This document shows, one piece after another, positions 10,677-19,285 of a stretch of DNA of 64,000 nucleotides. Source of the DNA: Aquamicrobium sp. (GTDB lineage Bacteria > Pseudomonadota > Alphaproteobacteria > Rhizobiales > Rhizobiaceae). The position numbers and the translations under genes were made by a program. The notes under the pieces are model-generated. The model was not told where the DNA came from and searched no databases. It worked only from the letters and a program-made list of their open reading frames with translations. Position 1 is the stretch's first letter. Every line of letters begins with the position of its first letter. Location: assembly GCA_019739225.1 (NCBI GenBank), contig JAHHDT010000001.1, forward strand, positions 930,001 through 994,000. The letters run 5' to 3'.

Positions 10677-10712
10677 ACCCTGCGCAAGCAAGCGCCGGGC
10701 TTTCTTCCGGCC

Positions 10713-11564
10713 TTAGATTGAAAGACCGTAGAAGCGTACGGCATTCAGGCCATAGACCGCGCCCCGTTCGGCTTCGGTGAGACGGCCGTCTATAATTGCG
10801 CGCAGCGCCTGCAGTACCTCGGCATAGCTGCCGGCCTGCAGGCACACCGGCCAGTCGCTGCCGAACATCAGCCGATCGGGACCGAACAGGCCGGCGACAT
10901 GATCGACATAGGGCTTGAGGTCTGCCGGCTGCCAGGCCCGGTGATCGGCCTCTGTAATCATTCCTGAAAGCTTGCAAAGCACATTTGGAAATGCAGCTAC
11001 GGCGGCCATATCCTCGGCCCAGCCGCCGAACGCGCCGGTTGCGATATCCGGCTTCGCGATATGGTCGATGACAGCCTTCAGCCTTGGCACCGCTTCCAGC
11101 GCGCGAGCGACATGCGGCAGATGTCGGGGATGAACGAGTATATCGAACGCGATGCCCCGTTCCGCCAGCAGCTTCAGATTAGCGAGCACTGCGGGTCGCA
11201 GGATGTAGCGGTCATCGGCAAGGTCCTGCAGCATCGGGCGCAGGCCGACGAATTTGGGCTGCCGCGCAAGTGCGTCGAGCTTTGCGCCGAACCCGCCATC
11301 CTCCATGTCGAGCCACCCCACGACGCCTGCGACGAACGGCGTTCGCTCCGCCAGCTCGAGCAGGAACGCGGTCTCCGCCTCGGTTTGTGCTGCCTGCACC
11401 ACGACGGTCGCGTCGACGCCGGCCCTGCGCAGCAGCGGCGCGAGATCGTCCGGCATGTAGTCGCGATGGAGCGGCTCGCCCATCTCGGGCGACATCCAGT
11501 GATAGTCGCCGCGCCCGACCTGCCAGAAATGATGATGGGCATCGATGACGGGAGCGGCGGCCAT
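10713..11564 (-). CDS. Amidohydrolase-family lactonase, probable L-fucono-1,5-lactonase
   Basis: A 283-residue TIM-barrel amidohydrolase (Amidohydro_2, COG3618). Motifs in order: IDAHHHFWQ at residues 7-15 (metal-binding HxH on strand 1), GLRPMLQD near 109, IDHIAKPD near 166, CKLSGM near 197 and MFGSDWPVC near 233 (the late Asp). These mark the L-fuconolactonase / L-rhamnono-lactonase group, which opens the sugar lactone to the aldonate. The genes before and after code for the next steps of the same route. The lactone chosen (fucono, rhamnono, galactono) is inferred from context. Confidence 0.82.
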   Translation of the reverse strand: MAAAPVIDAHHHFWQVGRGDYHWMSPEMGEPLHRDYMPDDLAPLLRRAGVDATVVVQAAQTEAETAFLLELAERTPFVAGVVGWLDMEDGGFGAKLDALARQPKFVGLRPMLQDLADDRYILRPAVLANLKLLAERGIAFDILVHPRHLPHVARALEAVPRLKAVIDHIAKPDIATGAFGGWAEDMAAVAAFPNVLCKLSGMITEADHRAWQPADLKPYVDHVAGLFGPDRLMFGSDWPVCLQAGSYAEVLQALRAIIDGRLTEAERGAVYGLNAVRFYGLSI

Positions 11565-11573
11565 CTGCGCCTC

Positions 11574-12419
11574 CTACGCGTCCGCGCGGAATGTCTGGGT
11601 CTGTGTTCCCAGGCCCTCGATGCCGAGCTCGACGACGTCGCCGTCCCTGAGGTAGCGCTGCGGCTTCATCCCCATGCCGACGCCGGGCGGCGTGCCGGTC
11701 GAGATGATGTCGCCGGGCAGCAGCGACATGAACTGCGACAGATAGGAGACCAGATGCGCGACGCCGTAGACCATCGTCTTCGTCGAGCCGTCCTGCATCG
11801 TCTCGCCATTGACCTTCAGCCACATGCCGAGGTTCTGCGGATCGGCGACCTCGTCGCGCGTCACCAGCCACGGACCGATCGGACCGAACGTGTCGCAGCT
11901 CTTGCCCTTCGTCCACTGGCCCTGCCGTTCCTGCTGGAACGCACGCTCGGAAACGTCGTGCGCCACGCAGTAGCCGGCCACATAGTCCATCGCATCGGCT
12001 TCCGAGACGTATTTCGCGGGCTTGCCGATCACCACGCCGAGCTCGACCTCCCAGTCGGTCTTTTCCGAACCGCGCGGGATCAGCACGTCATCGTCGGGAC
12101 CCACGATCGCCGAGGTAGCCTTCATGAAGATCACCGGCTCCGGCGGCACCGTCATGCCGGATTCGGCGGCATGGTCGGCATAGTTGAGGCCGATGCAGAT
12201 GAATTTGCCGACGCCTGCAACGCAGGGTCCGATGCGCGGGTTGCCGGCAACGAGCGGCAGGCTCTTGGGATCGGTCTGCGACAGCGCCTTCAGCGCGTCG
12301 GGATGCAGGTGCTCGCCCGCCACGTCGGCGATCACGCCGGAAAGATCGCGGATCGCCCCATCGGCATCGATCAGGCCCGGCTTCTCCGCGCCGGGCTCGC
12401 CAAAACGAACAAGCTTCAT
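11574..12419 (-). CDS. FAH-family hydrolase, probable 2,4-diketo-3-deoxy-L-fuconate hydrolase
   Basis: A 281-residue fumarylacetoacetate-hydrolase fold protein. Family marks: CIGLNYADHAAE near residue 76, the acidic metal-site stretch EKTDWEVELGVVIG near 118, GYCVAHDVSERAFQ near 148, and SLLPGDIISTGTPPGVGMG near 231. In the oxidative fucose/rhamnose route (LRA6-type enzymes) it splits the diketo acid into pyruvate and L-lactate. Gene order (SDR, this gene, lactonase) supports that role. Databases often name such proteins ureidoglycolate lyase; no ureide genes occur here. Confidence 0.8.
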   Translation of the reverse strand: MKLVRFGEPGAEKPGLIDADGAIRDLSGVIADVAGEHLHPDALKALSQTDPKSLPLVAGNPRIGPCVAGVGKFICIGLNYADHAAESGMTVPPEPVIFMKATSAIVGPDDDVLIPRGSEKTDWEVELGVVIGKPAKYVSEADAMDYVAGYCVAHDVSERAFQQERQGQWTKGKSCDTFGPIGPWLVTRDEVADPQNLGMWLKVNGETMQDGSTKTMVYGVAHLVSYLSQFMSLLPGDIISTGTPPGVGMGMKPQRYLRDGDVVELGIEGLGTQTQTFRADA

Positions 12420-12442
12420 GATGAGTCTCCCGAATGAAACGA

Positions 12443-13189
12443 TCAGTAGGTGGCGCGGCCGCCGGAAAGGTCGAAAACCGAGGCGGTGGTGAAGCTGTTT
12501 TCTTTCGTCACCAGCCAGGCAACCATGTTCGCAGCCTCGTCAACCTCAAGGAAACGCGCGCGCGGGATCTTCGACAGCATGTAGTCGATATGCTCCTGCT
12601 TCATCTGGTCGAAGATCGGCGTGCGCGCGGCCGCAGGCGTGATGCAGTTCACCGCGATGTCGAAGCCGGCCAGTTCCTTGCCGAGCGATTTCGTCAGGCC
12701 GATCACCGCCGCCTTCGAAGCCGAATACGCCGAGGCATTGGGGTTGCCTTCCTTGCCGGCGATCGAGGCCACATTGACGATGCGGCCATAGTTCTGCGCC
12801 TTCATTGACGGCACCACGGCCCGGTTCACGTAGAACGTCCCGTTCAGGTTGATGTCGATCACCCGCCGCCACTCGTCCAGCGGATACTCGTCAAGCGTAT
12901 GGTTGGGACCCGCAATGCCGGCGGAATTGACGAGGATCGAAACCGGCGCAAGCCGCTTTTCCGTCTCCTTGTGGGCGGCAACGACGGCATCGGCGTCGGT
13001 GATGTCGACAACCACCGTCTCGACGCCCGCGCCGAGTTCTGCCTTCGCCGCAGCCAGCCGCTCGCCACCGATGTCCCAGAGGCAAACCTTCGCACCGGAG
13101 GCGAGGATACGCTTGGCGAAGGCGAACCCAAGCCCCTGAGCGCCCCCTGTGATGACGGCAACCTGGCCTTCAAGATCCAACTTGTTCAT
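12443..13189 (-). CDS. SDR dehydrogenase, probable 2-keto-3-deoxy-L-fuconate dehydrogenase
   Basis: A 248-residue classical short-chain dehydrogenase. The cofactor motif TGGAQGLGFAFA starts near residue 14, D at 38 (LWDIGG) suggests NAD+, NSAG is near 86, the catalytic Ser is in NVASIAG, and the catalytic pair is Y-x3-K in YSASKAA. The start ATG at 13189 has GGGAGG eight bases upstream. It is the first gene of the minus-strand enzyme-plus-importer run and is divergent from the GntR gene. The role (C4 oxidation of 2-keto-3-deoxyfuconate, giving the substrate of the next gene's hydrolase) is inferred; a sugar 1-dehydrogenase role is possible. Confidence 0.8.
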   Translation of the reverse strand: MNKLDLEGQVAVITGGAQGLGFAFAKRILASGAKVCLWDIGGERLAAAKAELGAGVETVVVDITDADAVVAAHKETEKRLAPVSILVNSAGIAGPNHTLDEYPLDEWRRVIDINLNGTFYVNRAVVPSMKAQNYGRIVNVASIAGKEGNPNASAYSASKAAVIGLTKSLGKELAGFDIAVNCITPAAARTPIFDQMKQEHIDYMLSKIPRARFLEVDEAANMVAWLVTKENSFTTASVFDLSGGRATY

Positions 13190-13271
13190 TGCCCGAACCT
13201 CCCGAATCGTCGTGTCGTGAGCCTTGCGGAGTTGATCCCGCGCAGCGGCTTTTCCCGCATTGCTCTTGCAT

Positions 13272-13287
13272 ATTACACTAGTATAAT
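13272..13287. promoter_or_regulatory. Candidate GntR operator, copy 1 (divergent SDR / gntR promoter)
   Basis: ATTACACTAGTATAAT is palindromic in 14 of 16 positions around CTAG. TTGCA at 13266-13270 and TGCAA at 13287-13291 flank it. It lies 83 bp upstream of the SDR start and 96 bp upstream of the gntR start, the expected place for an autoregulated GntR/FCD repressor. Confidence 0.6.
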
Positions 13288-13382
13288 GCAAGCCTTGAAA
13301 CGCCACGTGATGGCCTCGTGCAGGCCGGTTACCGCCATCGTGGCGGAAAACATGTCGTGAGGACGGGACCATAGTTTCGAAA

Positions 13383-14102
13383 TTGCCTGACCAGCCAACC
13401 GAAGACCGGCTGTCCGTATTCCTCGGCGGCGTGGCGCTCAACCGCGCGATACCGCTGCGCGACCAGGTCTACTCGCTCGTCCGCAAGGCCATCGTCACCG
13501 GCAAGCTAGCGCCCGGCGCGCCCATCAACGAAATCGACATCGCGACCCGGCTGGGCATCTCGCGCACCCCCGTGCGCGAGGCGGTCAAGAAGGTCAGCGA
13601 CGAGGGCCTCGTCGAGGTGTTCGCGCAGCACGGCACCTTTGTCGCCGACATCCGCCGCGAGCAGGTCGAAGAGGCCTACATCATCCGCATCGCGCTGGAG
13701 CTGGAAAGCATCAGGCGCGCGGCGGAGCGCATAACGCCGTCTCATGTTCAGGACCTCGAGGACATCGTCAACGCGCACGAGACGGCGGTGAAGCGCTCGC
13801 GCTACGACGAGGCGATTGCCCGCGACGACGACTTTCACCGCTACATCGCCGAGGTCAACGGCCTGCACATGCTGTGGAAGGTGGTCGACATCTCCAAGGC
13901 GCAGATGGATCGATGCCGCCTGCTGACGCTGCCGAGCCCCGGCGCGGGCCAGGAGACGATCGCCCAGCACCGCGCGATCCTCGAAGCGCTGGCGCAACGC
14001 GATCAGGACGCGTCGATGCGGGCCTTGAAGACCCATCTCCAGACGTCGCTCGACAATACGCTCGCCTATCTCGACGCGACGATCGGCGAGCGCGCATCCT
14101 GA
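13383..14102 (+). CDS. GntR-family (FadR/FCD) transcriptional regulator of the fucose locus
   Basis: About 239 residues. The N-terminal winged helix (residues 20-90) contains the hallmark ISRTPVREAVKKVSDEGLV; the C-terminal all-helical FCD ligand domain (about 95-225) has the metal/ligand residues in DDDFHRYI and QHRAILEAL. No in-frame ATG exists upstream of the winged helix; the TTG at 13383 is the best start, so the exact start is uncertain. It is divergent from the SDR and followed 36 bp later by the aldo/keto reductase. Three related palindromes across the locus are its likely targets, with a pathway intermediate as inducer. Confidence 0.82.
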   Translation: MPDQPTEDRLSVFLGGVALNRAIPLRDQVYSLVRKAIVTGKLAPGAPINEIDIATRLGISRTPVREAVKKVSDEGLVEVFAQHGTFVADIRREQVEEAYIIRIALELESIRRAAERITPSHVQDLEDIVNAHETAVKRSRYDEAIARDDDFHRYIAEVNGLHMLWKVVDISKAQMDRCRLLTLPSPGAGQETIAQHRAILEALAQRDQDASMRALKTHLQTSLDNTLAYLDATIGERAS

Positions 14103-14138
14103 CCTGAGCGGCGCGGAAAAGAACAAACGACCGGAGGA

Positions 14139-15161
14139 ATGCAGGTGAAGGTTTCGCAACGCAGGGCCGTCGGGCGGGCAGGCCTGGAGCTGACGGCGCT
14201 GGGACTGGGCTGCGCCGCGTTCGGCGGGCTCTACCGGCCGATCGCCGCCATCGACGCGCTGGCTGCGCTGCGCGCTGCCTGGCAGGCGGGCATTCGCCAT
14301 TTCGACGCCGCGCCCATGTACGGGCTTGGGCGGGCCGAACATCTCCTCGGACACTTCCTGCGCGAAGAAAGCGGCAATGTCGACGAGGCCGTCATCAGCA
14401 CCAAAGTCGGCCGGCTGATGACCCTGCCCCGCCCCGGGCGAGAGCTACCGCCCGAGCCGCCGAAGAACCCGTTCGATTCCGGCTGGAACAACGGCCTCGG
14501 CTTCCGCGAGGTCTTCGACTACAGCTATGACGGCCTGATGCGCAGCTTCGACGACAGCCAGCAGCGCCTCGGCCTGCCCGGCATCGATCTTCTTTTCGTG
14601 CACGACATCGGCCGCGTCACCCACGGCGAGCGGCACGACAGGACGTGGAAGGATCTCACCGGCGGCGGCTTCCGGGCGCTTGTCGAACTGCGCGAGGCGG
14701 GCCTCATCAAGGGCTTCGGCCTCGGCGTCAACGAGACGCAGGCGATAGACGAGGCGATGAACGAGACCGACCTCGACTGCTGCCTTCTTGCCGGGCGCTA
14801 CACCCTGCTCGACCAATCCGGCGAGGAACTTCTGGCCAAGGCCCGGTCTCGCAATGTCGCGATCGTGGCGGGCGGGGTCTACAATTCGGGCATCCTTGCC
14901 GCGCGCAACGCAGCCGACCGCAAGTTCGACTACCGCGACGCGCCCGCTGAGATCGTGGAGCGTGTCGACCGTCTCGCCGCAATCTGTGCGCGGTTCGACG
15001 TGCCTCTGGGTGCGGCCGCGATCCAGTTCCCGATGCGCAACGAAGCGATCACTTCGGTGCTGGTCGGCGCCAGAAGCGCCGACGACGTCACGACCAGCAT
15101 CGACTGGTTCGAGCGCGAGATACCGGATGCGCTGTGGAGCGAGCTCGACGCGGCCGCCTGA
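14139..15161 (+). CDS. Aldo/keto reductase, probable L-fucose (D-threo-aldose) 1-dehydrogenase
   Basis: A 340-residue AKR barrel. The catalytic tetrad is visible: D56 and Y61 in HFDAAPMYG, K89 in ISTKVGR, and His in LFVHDIG. It matches the group of D-threo-aldose / L-fucose 1-dehydrogenases, which oxidise the pyranose to the 1,5-lactone with NAD(P)+. That would be step one of the route, followed by the lactonase encoded at 10713-11564. GGAGGA ends directly before the ATG at 14139, but spacing is better for the in-frame GTG at 14145, so translation may start two codons later. It is on the plus strand behind gntR, convergent with the dehydratase. Confidence 0.78.
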   Translation: MQVKVSQRRAVGRAGLELTALGLGCAAFGGLYRPIAAIDALAALRAAWQAGIRHFDAAPMYGLGRAEHLLGHFLREESGNVDEAVISTKVGRLMTLPRPGRELPPEPPKNPFDSGWNNGLGFREVFDYSYDGLMRSFDDSQQRLGLPGIDLLFVHDIGRVTHGERHDRTWKDLTGGGFRALVELREAGLIKGFGLGVNETQAIDEAMNETDLDCCLLAGRYTLLDQSGEELLAKARSRNVAIVAGGVYNSGILAARNAADRKFDYRDAPAEIVERVDRLAAICARFDVPLGAAAIQFPMRNEAITSVLVGARSADDVTTSIDWFEREIPDALWSELDAAA

Positions 15162-15176
15162 TACGGCCGCAAGGCC

Positions 15177-16703
15177 TTACATGGTCGCGCCGACCGACCA
15201 GGGCACGAATTCGCTGTCGCCGTAGCCAAGCTGCTCGGACTTCGTCCGCTCGCCGGATGCCACAGCAAGAACCCGTTGCAGGATTTCCTCGCCTTTCTGC
15301 GCCAGCGAAACCCCGTCGAGGACATCGCCGCAATTGATGTCCATGTCCTCGTTCATCTGCTCGTAGATGTAGGAATTGGACGCGAGCTTGAGCGAAGGCG
15401 TCGGCTTGCAGCCGAAGGCCGAGCCGCGCCCGGTGGTGAAGCAGAGCACATTCGCGCCGCCGGCCACCTGCCCCGTCGCCGAGACCGGGTCGTAGCCGGG
15501 CGTATCCATGAACACCAGCCCCTTGGCCGTAACCGGTTCGGCATAGTCGAAGACCCCGTTCAGGTTGGTCGAGCCGCCCTTGGCGGCCGCACCGAGCGAC
15601 TTTTCGAGGATCGTCGTCAGCCCGCCGGCCTTGTTGCCCGGCGACGGATTGTTGTTCATTTCCATGTTGTGGCGAGCGGTATAGTCCTCCCACCAGCGGA
15701 TGCGTTCCGCCAGCTTCTCGCCGACCTGCGCGCTTTCGGCCCGGTGCATCAGCAGATGCTCGGCGCCATAGATTTCAGGCGTCTCCGAAAGGATCGCGGT
15801 GCCCCCTTCGGCGACCAGCAGGTCGACCGCCACGCCCAGCGCCGGATTGGCGGTGATGCCGGAATAGCCGTCGGAGCCGCCGCACTGTAGCGCGAGCATC
15901 AGCTCCGCGGCCGGCGCCTCGCTGCGCGTCGCCTCGTTGACGATCGGCAGCATTTCCTCGATCGCGCGCACGCCCGCTTCCACGGTCTTGCGCGTGCCGC
16001 CCACCTCCTGGATCGTCAGCGTGCGGAAGGTCGTGTCCTCGCTGATGCCGTAGGACTGCATCCAGCGCGGGATCTGGAACGCCTCGCACCCGAGGCCCAC
16101 CATCAGCACGCCGCCGATATTGGGGTTGGTCGCAAATCCCCACTGCGTACGCTTGAGAAGTTCATACGCCTCGCCGTGGGTGTCGAGCCCGCAGCCGGTG
16201 CCGTGCACCAGCGAGATCACGCCGTCGATATTGGGGTAGTCGGCAAGGATGCCGGAGCGCGTCACCTGGTCGGCGATGAAGCGCGCGGCACTCGCCGAAC
16301 AGTTCACCGATGTCAGCACCGCCACATAGTTGCGTGTGCCGTATTTGCCGTTCGCGCGGCGGAAGCCCTGGAAGGTACGCCTATTCTCCGCCGCCACGAA
16401 TGCGGTCGGCTTCGTTTCGGTGCCGAACGCGTAATCGCGGTCGAACGCATGGAGATAGACATTGTGCTCGTGCACCCAGCTTCCCGGCGCAATGTCCTCC
16501 TTGGCGAAACCGATCACCTGCCCGTATTTGATCACGGCGGCGTCACGCGGGATCGCCTCCACCGCCATCTTGTGGCCTCGCGGCACGCGCTGGGCAACAG
16601 TCACACCCGAGATGATGTCGCCTGCGCTGAAGGGTTCTATCGCCACCACGATGTTGTCGGCATCGGTAAGTCGGAGTGCGCGCGCTGTCGGTGCCGTCAA
16701 CAT
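15177..16703 (-). CDS. UxaA/altronate-type dehydratase, probable L-fuconate dehydratase
   Basis: About 508 residues. An N-terminal SAF domain (residues 1-95, GHKMAVEAIP) is joined to the GD_AH dehydratase domain starting FQGFRRANGKYGTRNYV. Conserved cysteine-containing patches include VHGTGCGLD, LGCEAFQ, LQCGGSDGYSGITANP, TTGRGSAFGCKP and DINCGD, which bind the metal centre in this family. Altronate and galactarate dehydratases share the family, but no uronate genes are nearby. In Campylobacter fucose loci a UxaA-type protein sits with the same lactonase and mutarotase families, so fuconate is the likely substrate. ATG 16703 is used; a TTG at 16736 would add eleven residues. Confidence 0.75.
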   Translation of the reverse strand: MLTAPTARALRLTDADNIVVAIEPFSAGDIISGVTVAQRVPRGHKMAVEAIPRDAAVIKYGQVIGFAKEDIAPGSWVHEHNVYLHAFDRDYAFGTETKPTAFVAAENRRTFQGFRRANGKYGTRNYVAVLTSVNCSASAARFIADQVTRSGILADYPNIDGVISLVHGTGCGLDTHGEAYELLKRTQWGFATNPNIGGVLMVGLGCEAFQIPRWMQSYGISEDTTFRTLTIQEVGGTRKTVEAGVRAIEEMLPIVNEATRSEAPAAELMLALQCGGSDGYSGITANPALGVAVDLLVAEGGTAILSETPEIYGAEHLLMHRAESAQVGEKLAERIRWWEDYTARHNMEMNNNPSPGNKAGGLTTILEKSLGAAAKGGSTNLNGVFDYAEPVTAKGLVFMDTPGYDPVSATGQVAGGANVLCFTTGRGSAFGCKPTPSLKLASNSYIYEQMNEDMDINCGDVLDGVSLAQKGEEILQRVLAVASGERTKSEQLGYGDSEFVPWSVGATM

Positions 16704-16751
16704 GTCGTGGAAATCGCCTGAAAAACGGTGTTGCAACCCAAAGGGAATATA

Positions 16752-16767
16752 AGAATACTAATATAAC
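16752..16767. promoter_or_regulatory. Candidate GntR operator, copy 3 (divergent dehydratase / mutarotase promoter)
   Basis: AGAATACTAATATAAC shares 12 of 16 bases with the copy at 10661, including an uninterrupted ACTAATATAA. It lies between the divergent starts at 16703 and 16827. Confidence 0.42.
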
Positions 16768-16826
16768 AGCTGGTGCCGGTCAAGGCGGCGTTCCGCCCCC
16801 CGTCACCGCGAGAAGGGATGGCGAGA

Positions 16827-17156
16827 ATGCAACGAATGGGTTTGTGCATCGGCCTGAAGGCCGGCGAGATCGAGCGATACCGCGAACTGCACGCGGCCGT
16901 CTGGCCGGATGTGCTGGCGGCCATCTCAACCGCCAACATCCGCAACTACTCGATCTTCCTCAAGGAGCCGGAAAACCTGCTCTTCGCCTACTGGGAATAT
17001 GTCGGCACGGATTTCGAGCGCGACACGGCGATCATGCGCGAAAACCCGGCCATGCAGGAATGGTGGAAAATCTGCGACCCGCTGCAGCAACCGCTCGAGA
17101 CACGACGCGACGGCGAATGGTGGGCGGCAATGGAACCTGTCTTCTTCCACCCGTGA
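16827..17156 (+). CDS. L-rhamnose/L-fucose mutarotase (RhaM family)
   Basis: A 109-residue ferredoxin-like protein of the usual family length. It begins RMGLCIGLKAGEIERYRELHAAVWP, containing the active-site His near residue 20; a Tyr (SIFLKEPENLLFAYWEY) and the paired Trp in MQEWWKICDPLQQP follow. It equilibrates alpha and beta anomers of the 6-deoxyhexose so that the dehydrogenase meets the right one. The start at 16827 is preceded by AAGGG; an in-frame ATG at 16818 touches that site and is less likely. It is divergent from the dehydratase, sharing its promoter gap. Confidence 0.82.
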   Translation: MQRMGLCIGLKAGEIERYRELHAAVWPDVLAAISTANIRNYSIFLKEPENLLFAYWEYVGTDFERDTAIMRENPAMQEWWKICDPLQQPLETRRDGEWWAAMEPVFFHP

Positions 17157-17177
17157 ATCCGGGCAGGTCTTCCTCTC

Positions 17178-18575
17178 TTACAACAGGAAGAAGACAATCG
17201 CCGGAAACAGTGCCAGCAGCAGCACGCCGAATAGCTGGATGCCCACAAACGGCATGATCCCGCGATAGATGTCGCCGATCTTGACGGAACGCGGTGCGGC
17301 CCCCTTCAGGAAGAACAGCGCGAAGCCGAACGGCGGCGTCAGGAACGACGTCTGCAGGTTGACCGACACCAGAATCGCGAACCAGAGCAGCACCAGCGAA
17401 CGCTGGTCGGCAGCCGGCAGGTGTTCGATCCCGAGGGCTGGTGCGAAGTCGGGCGCGAAGCTGGCGATGATCGGGGCGAACACGGGCAGGATGATCAGCG
17501 TTATCTCCAGCCAGTCGAAGAAGAAGCCGAGCAGGAAGATCACCACCATGAGAAGGAACAGCAGGCTCCAGTGGGTGAGCCCCATCCAGGCGATGAAGTC
17601 CAGGATCAGGTCCTCTCCGTAAAGCGCGCGGAAGACGTAGGAAAACGCCGTGGCGCCCGCGAAGATCAGGAAGATCATCGCCGACGTCAGCGCCGTCTGC
17701 ATGCACACCTTGTCAAGCGATGCCCGGGTCAGCTTGCCGTTGAACCAGGCCAGCAGGATGGCGCCGAACGCGCCGATGCCGGAGGCTTCCGTCGGCGTTG
17801 CCCAGCCGGCGAAGATCGAACCGAGCACGAGCGAAATCAGGAAGACGATCGGCAGGAAGCCCTTGACGACCATGCCTATGAGATTGGCAACGCCCACCTC
17901 GTCCTCGGCGCGTTGGACGGCGGGCGCCTTATCCGGCCTGAACGCCGCCAGCGCGACGATGTAGACACAATAGAGGAAAGCCAGCATCAGGCCGGGCAGT
18001 ATGGCCGCCAGAAACAGGTCGCCCACCGAGATCGCCATCAGATCGGCCATCATCACCAGCATGACGGAGGGCGGCAGCAGGATGCCCAGCGTCGCGCTGG
18101 CCGCGACCGTGCCAGTGCCGAGGCGCACGTCGTACTTCTGCGCGATCATCGCCGGCAGCGCCATCATGGTCAGCATCACAACCGATGCGCCGATAATGCC
18201 GGTCGTCGCCGCAAGGATCGTGCCCAGCAGCGTTACGGCAAGGGCCAGCCCGCCGGGCACCCGGCGCAGCATCACCTGCAGCACGCGCAGCAGGTTGCTC
18301 GCCACCTGGCTCTGCTCGAGCATGATGCCCATGAAGATGAAGCAGGGAACGGCCACCAGGATCTGGTTGTTGGCCGCCGTCTGCCACAGCCGCTCCACAA
18401 AAAGGTAAAGCTCCGACGTGTGCATGACCCCGAGCCCGATGCCGCCGAGCGCGAAAAGCAGGGCAAGCCCGCCAAGCACGAGCCCTACCGGAAAGCCGGT
18501 GAACACGCACAGCGCCAGCGCCACGAACATGTAGCCGCCGAGATAGTCGTAGAGATGATTGTAGATCGCGGTCAT
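17178..18575 (-). CDS. dctM: TRAP transporter large permease (DctM)
   Basis: A 465-residue membrane protein with 11-12 hydrophobic segments. DctM marks are IFMGIMLEQS, a TGIIGASVVMLTMMALP segment near residue 125, GTVAASATLGILLPPS near 156, and PTEASGIGAFGAI. It is the Na+-coupled transport subunit of a TRAP importer, paired with DctQ through a 4-bp overlap at 18572-18575. It is the last gene of the minus-strand run and is convergent with the mutarotase. Confidence 0.9.
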   Translation of the reverse strand: MTAIYNHLYDYLGGYMFVALALCVFTGFPVGLVLGGLALLFALGGIGLGVMHTSELYLFVERLWQTAANNQILVAVPCFIFMGIMLEQSQVASNLLRVLQVMLRRVPGGLALAVTLLGTILAATTGIIGASVVMLTMMALPAMIAQKYDVRLGTGTVAASATLGILLPPSVMLVMMADLMAISVGDLFLAAILPGLMLAFLYCVYIVALAAFRPDKAPAVQRAEDEVGVANLIGMVVKGFLPIVFLISLVLGSIFAGWATPTEASGIGAFGAILLAWFNGKLTRASLDKVCMQTALTSAMIFLIFAGATAFSYVFRALYGEDLILDFIAWMGLTHWSLLFLLMVVIFLLGFFFDWLEITLIILPVFAPIIASFAPDFAPALGIEHLPAADQRSLVLLWFAILVSVNLQTSFLTPPFGFALFFLKGAAPRSVKIGDIYRGIMPFVGIQLFGVLLLALFPAIVFFLL

Positions 18576-19210
18576 GGCGAAACTTCACCGGGCTTGGCTT
18601 CGTCTGCGGCTTCCGGCGGATGCCCCACCATGTCGAGGCGCCGCAGCGCTTCCTGGCGCAGCGCCGAAGAACCGAACAGATAGACGGCGAGCCGCATCAG
18701 CGTCGACAGCAGAGACGCCATCAGCAGGGCCGCGCCGATCAGCACGAAGGATTTGATGATCCAGCGGTTGGGCAATCCTGTCATCGCCGGCGACCCTTCC
18801 CCTTGCAGGAAGGCCTTTTCGACGAAGAACCAGGATTGATAGATCAGCACCCCGCAATAGGGGACCGCCAGAACGAGAAGCGCGATCAGCTCCAGCCATC
18901 CGCGCCTGCGTTCCGACTGGCGTTCCCGCCAGATGTCGACGCGCACATGCGTCCCGTTGAGATAGGCCAGCCCGTAGGCGAGCAGGAAGATGACGGCATG
19001 CAGATGCCACTCCATCTCCTGCAGCTTCGTCGGCGACAGGAAATCGTAGAGCCAGCTATTCATCACGAACTGCTGGATGAAGATGATCTTCCGGGTGACG
19101 ACGTCGTAGACGATGATGAGGATCAGCGGGATGATGAGCCACGAGCCCACACGCCCGAAGAAGGCGCAGATCCGCTCCAGAATATCGGATGCGGCGAGGA
19201 AAGATCGCAT
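18572..19210 (-). CDS. dctQ: TRAP transporter small permease (DctQ)
   Basis: About 212 residues with four hydrophobic segments. The central stretch QEMEWHLHAVIFLLAYGLAYLNGTHVRVD is the DctQ signature, with the conserved Glu-Trp and the HVRVD turn. I start at ATG 19210 because TGGAG lies six bases upstream; ATG 19213 and TTG 19222 are also in frame. The C-terminus carries an extra cytoplasmic tail of some 40 residues that ends acidic. It links DctM to the membrane complex. Confidence 0.87.
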   Translation of the reverse strand: MRSFLAASDILERICAFFGRVGSWLIIPLILIIVYDVVTRKIIFIQQFVMNSWLYDFLSPTKLQEMEWHLHAVIFLLAYGLAYLNGTHVRVDIWRERQSERRRGWLELIALLVLAVPYCGVLIYQSWFFVEKAFLQGEGSPAMTGLPNRWIIKSFVLIGAALLMASLLSTLMRLAVYLFGSSALRQEALRRLDMVGHPPEAADEAKPGEVSP

Positions 19211-19254
19211 CATGTGCTCCAATCGAATGCCGGATCACGCGCCCATGGAAGGAG

Positions 19255-19280
19255 AGGCGCGCCGCGACCGGCGCGCCTCT
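19255..19280 (-). terminator. Strong stem-loop between dctP and dctQ
   Basis: A perfect 11-bp stem, GAGGCGCGCCG (19255-19265) with its complement at 19270-19280, and a 4-base CGAC loop, five bases after the dctP stop. There is no T run, so it is more likely an mRNA stabiliser for dctP or a pause site than a full terminator. Confidence 0.55.
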
Positions 19281-19285
19281 GGCGA

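Noticed and set aside
11574-12419. Calling the FAH protein ureidoglycolate lyase
   Set aside because: No allantoin or purine-degradation genes surround it, while fucose-route enzymes do.
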